Assembly: GCA_964639535.1 (NCBI GenBank)
Contig: CAZXDV010000193.1
Span: forward strand, 1-6,289
Length of the DNA: 6,289 bases
From: WLWS01 sp964639535
GTDB taxonomy: Bacteria; Pseudomonadota; Gammaproteobacteria; Eutrophobiales; Eutrophobiaceae
Direction of reading: 5' to 3'
Both the position numbers and the translations under genes were made by a program. Positions within the stretch are counted from its first letter, which is position 1. Every line of letters starts with the position of its first letter. A model generated the notes under the pieces. That model was not told the DNA's origin. It did no database searches and was given only the letters and a program-made list of their open reading frames with translations. Below, one piece after another: positions 1 to 5,045 of this stretch.

Positions 1-713
1 TCCCTTTCAATATGTATATTTACGCTTTCGAGCAGGCCCTTGTCAGCCGGGTAGGCAACGAGGATGGCGTTTACCGCCTTCGCAGAAAGCCCCCAGCGCG
101 ACGCTTGCATCGTCGAACCTGCAGACAGGCCCAGGCTGTCAATTAGCAGCGGCTGCTCTTCCACCCACACTTCAAACCTTTGCTGGTAAGTTCCAGTGCT
201 ATAAATTTCCCTGCAAGCGGGTCGTCCCAGGCACTGGCTATCCCATGCAATTAAACGCGAATCCTGTTTTAGTTTCATGATTGTCCTTACCAGGACTTCA
301 GCGCCATCGAAAAAGATATTTCCCTGGGGCAGCCATTCAATACTGGCTTCACTTTCAACGCTGATATGCTGAGTCAACTTCGCCGGGTAGGGATTTGCGC
401 GGTAGAACTTGGTTGCCGCAGGCGTTGTCACCAGGGCTTCACTTTCACGATCCACTTCAACATCAATATTAAGCGCATCCCCTCCAGCGATTCCGGCCGG
501 CGGATGCAGGACATAGGTGTGGCACACCCCTGGGCCTTCCGGGTAAAACGGTTTCTGAACGCAAAGCGGGCCAAAGTGACGGCGCCTTGCCAGCTTTGTA
601 CCGCCGTTGTTTCGCTCAAAGCCCAGGCTGAGCTGTGCCGGCCAGCGTCTGACTGCCTGTTGGGATTCATTATCTTCTTCTGCAGCACTCGAAGATAAAG
701 CAGGAAGGTTCAC
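1..713 (-). CDS. ureD: Urease accessory protein UreD, 3' end cut by the window edge
   Basis: UreD (UreH) is a cytoplasmic chaperone that binds apo-urease and, with UreF, UreG and UreE, helps deliver nickel to the active site. I translated this frame by hand. The 237 complete codons in view contain family-typical blocks: QKPFYPEGPGVCHTYVLHPP (about residues 57-76), the TPAATKFYR stretch (about 101-109), EWLPQGNIFFDGA (about 128-140), then WDSQCLGRPA (about 158-167). UreD is usually about 270-300 residues, so roughly the last 40-60 residues lie beyond the left edge. The start is chosen as GTG at 713-711: an in-frame TAA lies just upstream (751-749), and no ATG precedes the conserved region in this frame. 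There is no good Shine-Dalgarno sequence. The GTG lies 4 nt after the stop of the upstream small gene, so translation is probably coupled. UreABC genes are expected further left but are not visible. Family assignment is firm; the exact start is less so. Confidence 0.93.
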   Translation of the reverse strand, partial: MNLPALSSSAAEEDNESQQAVRRWPAQLSLGFERNNGGTKLARRRHFGPLCVQKPFYPEGPGVCHTYVLHPPAGIAGGDALNIDVEVDRESEALVTTPAATKFYRANPYPAKLTQHISVESEASIEWLPQGNIFFDGAEVLVRTIMKLKQDSRLIAWDSQCLGRPACREIYSTGTYQQRFEVWVEEQPLLIDSLGLSAGSTMQASRWGLSAKAVNAILVAYPADKGLLESVNIHIER

Positions 714-717
714 GTTT

Positions 718-933
718 TTAGCTGTCCCGGAAATTTCTTTGCCTGGCTTTTTTCTGCTGCATCGTGTTTTTTACATACCTTGCACCGAAGTAAATGATGA
801 CACAAAACACTACGCTGCTGGCGACCCACGAAAGATAATGGGGATGAAATAAACTGTCGTGAAATGGGTGTGCTACTAGCTGTTGAGAAAAAATAGTGAG
901 AAAGATGGTGAGATTGACCGCTGGCAATTTCAT
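718..933 (-). CDS. Small His-cluster membrane protein, first gene of the urease operon (unknown function)
   Basis: I do not recognise a named family for this 71-residue protein. Residues 1-21 look like a signal peptide (short basic start, hydrophobic NLTIFLTIF core, and LVA before a possible cleavage site). Next comes a histidine cluster (H22, H25, H30, H32 in HPFHDSLFHPHY), then a hydrophobic helix (about 34-51), then a strongly basic tail (RYVKNTMQQKKARQR). This predicts a single-pass protein with the His-rich part outside the membrane and the basic tail in the cytoplasm. If the signal is not cleaved it would span the membrane twice. An ATG start with GGAG 11 nt upstream, and a position directly ahead of ureD with a 4-nt gap, argue for a real, co-transcribed gene. 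The His segment after a signal loosely recalls the start of HupE/UreJ nickel permeases, but the permease domain and its HX5DH motif are absent. A role in nickel handling is only inference. Confidence 0.72.
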   Translation of the reverse strand: MKLPAVNLTIFLTIFSQQLVAHPFHDSLFHPHYLSWVASSVVFCVIIYFGARYVKNTMQQKKARQRNFRDS

Positions 934-944
934 AGTGATGTTTT

Positions 945-948
945 CTCC
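945..948 (-). promoter_or_regulatory. Ribosome binding site of the small membrane protein gene
   Basis: GGAG on the minus strand lies 11 nt before the ATG at 933. The spacing is slightly long, but it is the only purine-rich match ahead of this start, and it supports the 71-codon reading frame as a translated gene. Confidence 0.5.
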
Positions 949-976
949 GTTATATAAAGGTACAGGTACGTGTCAG
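949..976 (-). promoter_or_regulatory. Candidate sigma70 promoter for the urease operon (proximal)
   Basis: On the minus strand, CTGACA (976-971) and TATAAC (954-949) are 16 nt apart, each 5 of 6 to consensus. The predicted start, near 942, would fall at or just after the GGAG ribosome binding site and leave a leader of only about 10 nt. This weakens the call. A tandem AGGTAC hexamer (958-969, plus strand) sits in the spacer. Confidence 0.25.
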
Positions 977-1001
977 GGAGGCATTCATAACCCCGTCCAT
1001 G

Positions 1002-1029
1002 ATTATCTATGTTTCGAGAACAATCTCAA
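1002..1029 (-). promoter_or_regulatory. Candidate sigma70 promoter for the urease operon (distal)
   Basis: On the minus strand, TTGAGA (1029-1024) and GATAAT (1007-1002) are separated by 16 nt, each matching the sigma70 consensus at 5 of 6 positions. Transcription would begin near 995 and give a leader of about 60 nt that includes the ribosome binding site. I prefer it over the proximal candidate for that reason. Prediction from sequence only. Confidence 0.4.
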
Positions 1030-1044
1030 TGGCAGCCTGGAACA

Positions 1045-1061
1045 TGCCCCAAAATGATGCA
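1045..1061. promoter_or_regulatory. NtrC-like palindromic operator
   Basis: The 17-mer TGCCCCAAAATGATGCA matches the enterobacterial NtrC consensus, recalled as TGCACCA-N3-TGGTGCA, at 12 of 14 specified positions. The mismatches are A to C at position 4 and G to A at position 13. It lies in the divergent region between the urease and glucosylglycerate operons, both plausible nitrogen-control targets. Half-site mismatches and the lack of a strong sigma54 promoter at the usual distance keep confidence moderate to low. Confidence 0.35.
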
Positions 1062-1079
1062 ATTTCACAGGTTTGGGGC
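1046..1079. repeat. Perfect 8-bp inverted repeat, GCCCCAAA / TTTGGGGC
   Basis: GCCCCAAA (1046-1053) is repeated inverted as TTTGGGGC (1072-1079) with an 18-nt spacer. The left arm overlaps the NtrC-like 17-mer. The centre is about 67 bp upstream of the start predicted from the distal minus-strand promoter, a distance used by activators. It could be an operator for a dimeric regulator. There is no U-run, so it is not a terminator. Confidence 0.4.
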
Positions 1080-1125
1080 GAATTACACGGAAATCAAAAT
1101 ACCCTCCCCGGGCCGCGATAATCGG

Positions 1126-1131
1126 TATAAT
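1126..1131 (+). promoter_or_regulatory. -10 element ahead of the glucosylglycerate operon
   Basis: A perfect TATAAT lies 41 nt before the GTG start at 1173. No TTGACA-like hexamer is found at 16-18 nt spacing (the sequence there is C-rich), so the promoter may depend on an activator or be stress-inducible. A transcript starting near 1138 would have a leader of about 35 nt. Confidence 0.4.
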
Positions 1132-1172
1132 TTCATCTTCACTGCACATCGAGATTCAAAGCTGATTAACCT

Positions 1173-1982
1173 GTGACAGGCACATCTTCAATCGTGGTTA
1201 TCACTGACCTGGACGGTACCTTGCTGGACCATCACACCTACACTTACGATGCGGCACTGCCGGCTATTGATGCACTGAAGACACGCCAGGTTCCGCTGAT
1301 CCTCAATAGCAGTAAGACCGCGACGGAGATCATTGCCCTTCGAAGACAGCTGGGTCTGAAAGACCCGTTTGTCGTAGAAAACGGTGCTGCGGTTTACCTT
1401 TCCGAGACATCCACCCCGGAAGTCACATTTGCGCAAAAACGCGAGGAAATACTGGAGATTATTCACCGGCTCAGGACACAGCATCAGTATGCCTTTCGCG
1501 GTTTCGCAGATATGACGGTTGAGGAAATCCAGTCATCGACCGGCCTGGAAAAAGAGGCTGCAATAAATGCCATGAAGCGCGATTTCAGTGAACCCTTGCT
1601 ATGGCAGCAGTCAGATTCACAACTGGACGATTTTTGTAAACGCCTGTCATTAAATCATTTACAAACGCAACGTGGCGGACGCTTTGTTCATGTCATGGGA
1701 GAATATGACAAGTCCGACGCGCTGGCATGGCTTCGAAATTACTATCATGAAAAGTGCTCAACGATGCCGTGGATCATTGCACTGGGAGATAGCGAGAATG
1801 ATGCACGCATGCTGGAAGCCGCTGACGAGGCGGTCCTGGTTCGTTCCCCGGCGCATCCTCCACCACGTTTGAGCCATGATAGACTCGTGCTGACAGAACG
1901 AAGCGGGCCCGAGGGCTGGAACGACGCAATCTTAAACCTGCTACACAAATACGAAAGCAAAGAGGACCAAACTAATGGGTGA
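1173..1982 (+). CDS. gpgP: HAD-family mannosyl/glucosyl-3-phosphoglycerate phosphatase
   Basis: This cytosolic phosphatase is predicted to remove the phosphate from glucosyl-3-phosphoglycerate (or the mannosyl analogue), giving the compatible solute. The 269 residues are normal length for the HAD-IIB MPGP/YedP family. Motif I is DLDGT with nucleophile D12 and acid/base D14. Motif II is the serine pair at 46-47 in LILNSSKT, motif III is K180, and motif IV is GDSEND (205-210, Mg2+ binding). VENGAAVY (68-75) and RGGRFVHVMG (167-176) are typical of this subfamily; the region between motifs II and III is the C2B cap. An in-frame TAA at 1167-1169 rules out a start upstream of GTG 1173. No ribosome binding site is evident, and GTG 1194 is the alternative. 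The gene overlaps the synthase by 8 nt. The family alone does not separate glucosyl from mannosyl substrate; glucosyl is inferred from the neighbours. mpgP would be the alternative symbol. Confidence 0.88.
   Translation: MTGTSSIVVITDLDGTLLDHHTYTYDAALPAIDALKTRQVPLILNSSKTATEIIALRRQLGLKDPFVVENGAAVYLSETSTPEVTFAQKREEILEIIHRLRTQHQYAFRGFADMTVEEIQSSTGLEKEAAINAMKRDFSEPLLWQQSDSQLDDFCKRLSLNHLQTQRGGRFVHVMGEYDKSDALAWLRNYYHEKCSTMPWIIALGDSENDARMLEAADEAVLVRSPAHPPPRLSHDRLVLTERSGPEGWNDAILNLLHKYESKEDQTNG
1961..1966 (+). promoter_or_regulatory. Strong ribosome binding site for the synthase gene
   Basis: AGAGGA sits 8 nt before ATG 1975, inside the end of the phosphatase gene. It fixes the synthase start and the 8-nt gene overlap, and it contrasts with the weak initiation signals of the genes on either side. 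Confidence 0.7.
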
Positions 1983-3201
1983 TTTTCACCAGAACGGAAT
2001 TGTAACGACTCTACACAACCTGACTCATCGACCACTGGATGAAATCGAGCAGGAACTGGTCAGTTTTTCCGCGTCCCGCCCCATGGCTCTTGTGCTTCCC
2101 TGTCTCTATTCGGAACTGGAAGGCCCGGCATTAACCACGATAGTTAATGAACTTTGCAAGGTACCTTACCTGTCACAAATTGTTATCGGTCTCGATCGAG
2201 CCGACGAGAAACAATATCGCCACGCACTGGCATTTTTTTCAAAATTGCCGGGTAACCACAGGGTACTTTGGAATGATGGCCCTCGCTTGCAGGCAATCGA
2301 TGAGAAACTGAAAGGACATAACCTGCAGCCTCGAGAACTGGGTAAGGGACGCAATGTATGGTATTGCCTCGGCTACGTGAATGCTGCAAATATTGCCGAG
2401 TCAGTCGCACTACATGACTGCGATATAGTGACTTATGACAGGCAAATGCTGGCCCGCCTCATCTATCCTGTAGCCAACCCGAACTTTAACTACGTTTTTT
2501 GCAAAGGTTTCTACCCGCGTGTGGCAGAAGGCTCTATCAATGGCCGCGTATGCCGCCTGCTGGTCACACCCCTGTTGCGCTCCCTGAAGAAGATTTTCGG
2601 CCTGGATAGCTACATTGAATTCCTTGATAGTTTCCGGTACCCGCTTGCCGGCGAGTTTTCATTACGAACGGACGTCATTAATGACATTCGAATCCCCAGT
2701 GACTGGGGTCTTGAAATTGGCGTTCTTTCAGAAATGAATCGTAATTATGCGAACAATCGACTGTGCCAGGTGGATATTGCAGATCAATATGATCACAAGC
2801 ACCAGGTTTTATCCTTTGATGATGAATCCAGGGGGCTTTCAAAGATGTCTATAGATATCAGCAAGGCAATTTTCAGAAAACTGGCGACGACAGGTGTGGT
2901 ATTTAATACTGAAACCTTTCGAACAATAAAGGCCACCTACTTTAGAATTGCATTGGACTTCATTGAAACGTACAACAATGATGCTGCGATTAATGGGCTT
3001 GGCCTGGACATTCATGCCGAGGAAAAAGCCGTGGAATTATTTGCGGAGAATATTATGAAAGCCGGGCTCCACTTTCTTGACCACCCCATGGAAACGCCCT
3101 TTATTCCCAGTTGGACCCGGATTACCAGTGCAATCCCAACGGTTACTGCAGAGTTTCTCTCGGCGGTGGACGAAGACATGAAAGAATTCTCGCCGGGATA
3201 A
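1975..3201 (+). CDS. gpgS: Glucosyl-3-phosphoglycerate synthase (GT81-like glycosyltransferase)
   Basis: This enzyme is predicted to transfer glucose from an NDP-glucose to 3-phospho-D-glycerate, the first step of glucosylglycerate synthesis, in the cytosol. The 408 residues have a GT-A fold layout. ALVLPCLYSELEGPAL (38-53) corresponds to the nucleotide-binding first strand, GKGRNVW (123-129) to the conserved Gly-Lys-Gly segment, and DCD (148-150) to the metal-binding DXD motif. PLAGEFSL (223-230) and WGLEIGVL (244-251) match the acceptor and catalytic region of GpgS proteins. The length agrees with the longer bacterial GpgS group rather than the roughly 324-residue mycobacterial form. It is the middle gene of the operon. 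The phosphatase before it removes the product's phosphate, and the phosphorylase 6 nt after it can break the final solute down. A mannosyl-3-phosphoglycerate synthase of another GT family is less likely because of the GEFSL and GLEIG blocks. The assignment is from motifs and context, not from alignment. Confidence 0.85.
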   Translation: MGDFHQNGIVTTLHNLTHRPLDEIEQELVSFSASRPMALVLPCLYSELEGPALTTIVNELCKVPYLSQIVIGLDRADEKQYRHALAFFSKLPGNHRVLWNDGPRLQAIDEKLKGHNLQPRELGKGRNVWYCLGYVNAANIAESVALHDCDIVTYDRQMLARLIYPVANPNFNYVFCKGFYPRVAEGSINGRVCRLLVTPLLRSLKKIFGLDSYIEFLDSFRYPLAGEFSLRTDVINDIRIPSDWGLEIGVLSEMNRNYANNRLCQVDIADQYDHKHQVLSFDDESRGLSKMSIDISKAIFRKLATTGVVFNTETFRTIKATYFRIALDFIETYNNDAAINGLGLDIHAEEKAVELFAENIMKAGLHFLDHPMETPFIPSWTRITSAIPTVTAEFLSAVDEDMKEFSPG

Positions 3202-3207
3202 GAAACC

Positions 3208-4956
3208 GTGCCAGTAGAATTTGAAACCGACGAGCTACTCGCTCGTATAGTAAACCATGTTCGCCGTATATATCCCGGGCACGATGTTGATAGTATCGCC
3301 ACGCGTGTGCTGGAGGCTGCCGGGTTAGACAGTAGTTGCGAATCGAGCGTTGATAATACGACGCTCTGGAATGAGTCAGACATCGCAGTAATTACCTACG
3401 GGAATACCCTTGAACAGGAAGGCAGGCACCCGCTTGCCTCATTGCAGCATTTTCTTGACAGCCACCTGGCGGACAGCATTTCCATCGTTCATTTGCTGCC
3501 ATTTTTTCCTTACAGTTCCGACGACGGGTTTGCCGTGATGGAGTACCTGCAGGTCAATGACTCACTGGGCGACTGGGAGGATATAGAAAAGCTCGCCGGG
3601 CATTACAAGCTGATGTCGGATCTCGTAATTAATCACTGCTCCGGCAGGAGTCGCTGGTTCGAACAATTCAGGCGTGGTGAGTCACCGGGAAAAAATTATT
3701 TTTATACGTGCGACCCTGATAAGGACCTGTCAATGGTTGTCCGACCGAGAACGAATGAGCTGCTAAAGGCGATAAATACGCCAGATGGAGAGCGCCATGT
3801 CTGGTGCACCTTCAGCGCAGACCAGGTCGACCTGGACTTTTCAAACCCCGATGTATTAATCGAGTTTGTCGAGATTGTCAGGTTTTATCTTGAGAAAGGC
3901 GTGAAAATATTTCGGCTCGATGCCGTTGCATTCCTCTGGAAAGAACCAGGAACTAATTGCCTGAACTTACCGGAAACCCATGAGATCGTCAGGCTGTTTC
4001 GCAGCATCACTGAAGCACATACGCCGGGCAGCCTCATTATTACGGAAACCAATATTCCCAACCGTGAAAACCTGAGCTACTTTGGTAACGCCAACGAAGC
4101 TCACATGATTTATAACTTCTCTTTACCCCCGCTTCTGCTTTACACATTGCTATCCGGGAATTGTCATCATCTCAAGAACTGGATGATGAGCATGCCACCG
4201 GCACAGGTGGGAACAACATATTTCAACTTTATTGCGTCACATGATGGTATAGGTCTTAGACCGGTCGAGGGAATACTTGATGATGATGACCTCGATGCCC
4301 TGATACAGACGATGCAGGACTTCGGTGGACACGTGTCATGGCGCGCACTCAATGACAGTGAGAAAAAGCCCTACGAAATCAATATTGCGCTGTTTGACGC
4401 ATTGAAAGGTACGCTTGCAGGCAGTGCCGATGAGTGGCAGTTGGAGCGTTTCGTATGCGCCCATGCCATCATGCTTGGACTCGAAGGTATTCCTGCTTTC
4501 TACCTGCACAGTCTCGTGGCAACAGAAAATGATCATCAACGTCGCGAGCATACCGGCAATAATCGTGCAATTAACCGCCATGTATGGGATCTGGAAGATC
4601 TGGAAAATCAGCTGTCAGGATCCACTCACCATGCGCAGGTATTCAGGCGGCTGAAACACCTGGTACAGGTTCGTCGTAAGCAGGCTGCTTTCCATCCAAA
4701 CGCTACGCAGTTCACCATGCACCTGGGAGATGCAATATTTGCCTTCTGGAGACAAAGCCTCGAACGGGACCAGAGCATATTCTGCCTTCACAATATCACG
4801 CACCAGGAGCAGGCTCTGAGACTGATGGACGTCAACCTGATCGTGACCGATGAGTGGACCGACCTGGTCAGTGGAACAAGCTTCGAGGATCAACAGGCGA
4901 CCATCAGCCTCGCGCCATACCAAACCCTGTGGTTAACAAATAAAGCTGCCAACTAG
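3208..4956 (+). CDS. GH13_18 phosphorylase, probably glucosylglycerate phosphorylase
   Basis: This is a retaining glucoside phosphorylase of the sucrose phosphorylase subfamily. It is predicted to convert glucosylglycerate and phosphate into glucose 1-phosphate and glycerate. The 582 residues form an alpha-amylase type barrel. Conserved regions are LVINHCS (139-145), FRLDAVAF with nucleophile D238 (235-242), IITETNIPN with acid/base E280 (277-285), and FIASHDGIGLRPVEG with transition-state stabiliser D346 (341-355). The C-terminal domain, from about 500, is beta-rich. Length suits E. coli YcjM-type glucosylglycerate phosphorylases (about 560) better than classical sucrose phosphorylase (about 490-505). 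A GTG start 6 nt after the synthase stop, with no good ribosome binding site, suggests translational coupling. Sucrose, sucrose 6'-phosphate or glucosylglycerol phosphorylase are alternatives within the subfamily. The operon partners make glucosylglycerate the best guess. No signal peptide is seen, so it acts in the cytosol. Confidence 0.85.
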   Translation: MPVEFETDELLARIVNHVRRIYPGHDVDSIATRVLEAAGLDSSCESSVDNTTLWNESDIAVITYGNTLEQEGRHPLASLQHFLDSHLADSISIVHLLPFFPYSSDDGFAVMEYLQVNDSLGDWEDIEKLAGHYKLMSDLVINHCSGRSRWFEQFRRGESPGKNYFYTCDPDKDLSMVVRPRTNELLKAINTPDGERHVWCTFSADQVDLDFSNPDVLIEFVEIVRFYLEKGVKIFRLDAVAFLWKEPGTNCLNLPETHEIVRLFRSITEAHTPGSLIITETNIPNRENLSYFGNANEAHMIYNFSLPPLLLYTLLSGNCHHLKNWMMSMPPAQVGTTYFNFIASHDGIGLRPVEGILDDDDLDALIQTMQDFGGHVSWRALNDSEKKPYEINIALFDALKGTLAGSADEWQLERFVCAHAIMLGLEGIPAFYLHSLVATENDHQRREHTGNNRAINRHVWDLEDLENQLSGSTHHAQVFRRLKHLVQVRRKQAAFHPNATQFTMHLGDAIFAFWRQSLERDQSIFCLHNITHQEQALRLMDVNLIVTDEWTDLVSGTSFEDQQATISLAPYQTLWLTNKAAN

Positions 4957-5045
4957 CTCCCCTTTTCAAGCGGGTTGTGAGATGTCTGTCGTAAAACCGG
5001 GCGCGTGATGTTAATGTTGGAATGTAGTCTGAGGGGAACTACCAA
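4957..5045 (+). other. Intergenic gap before the monooxygenase gene
   Basis: These 89 bp lie between the phosphorylase stop and the next start. I see no hairpin followed by a T-run and no convincing -35/-10 pair, so the sequence does not decide whether the monooxygenase belongs to the same transcript. Its own strong ribosome binding site lies at the end of this gap. Confidence 0.5.
5031..5036 (+). promoter_or_regulatory. Ribosome binding site fixing the monooxygenase GTG start
   Basis: GAGGGG ends 9 nt before GTG 5046. It is a strong match at a good distance, and it settles the GTG as the start even though in-frame ATG codons occur further in (for example within the first Rossmann fold). Confidence 0.75.

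Noticed and set aside
366..852. Plus-strand open frames at 366-698 and 607-852, and a minus-strand frame at 428-688
   Set aside because: They lie over ureD in other frames. The ureD frame gives a clear family protein, and these translations show no recognisable domain.
718..933. Small gene as a truncated HupE/UreJ nickel permease
   Set aside because: Only the signal plus His start resembles it; there is no HX5DH motif and only one further hydrophobic helix, and the gene has its own start, stop and tight spacing to ureD.
988..1000. A second sigma54-like GG-N10-GC pair on the minus strand (CGGGGTTATGAATGCC)
   Set aside because: The doublet spacing fits, but the surrounding bases match the -24 and -12 elements poorly.
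1064..1078. CRP-like site (TGTGA half-site on the minus strand near 1064-1070)
   Set aside because: Only one half-site matches; the second half at the required 6-nt spacing is absent.
3012..3383. Minus-strand open frame of 123 codons across the synthase/phosphorylase junction
   Set aside because: Antisense shadow over two well-supported genes; the Ser-rich composition is typical of reverse-frame artefacts.
4957..5045. Rho-independent terminator after the phosphorylase gene
   Set aside because: C- and G-rich patches exist, but I could not pair them into a stem followed by a T-run.
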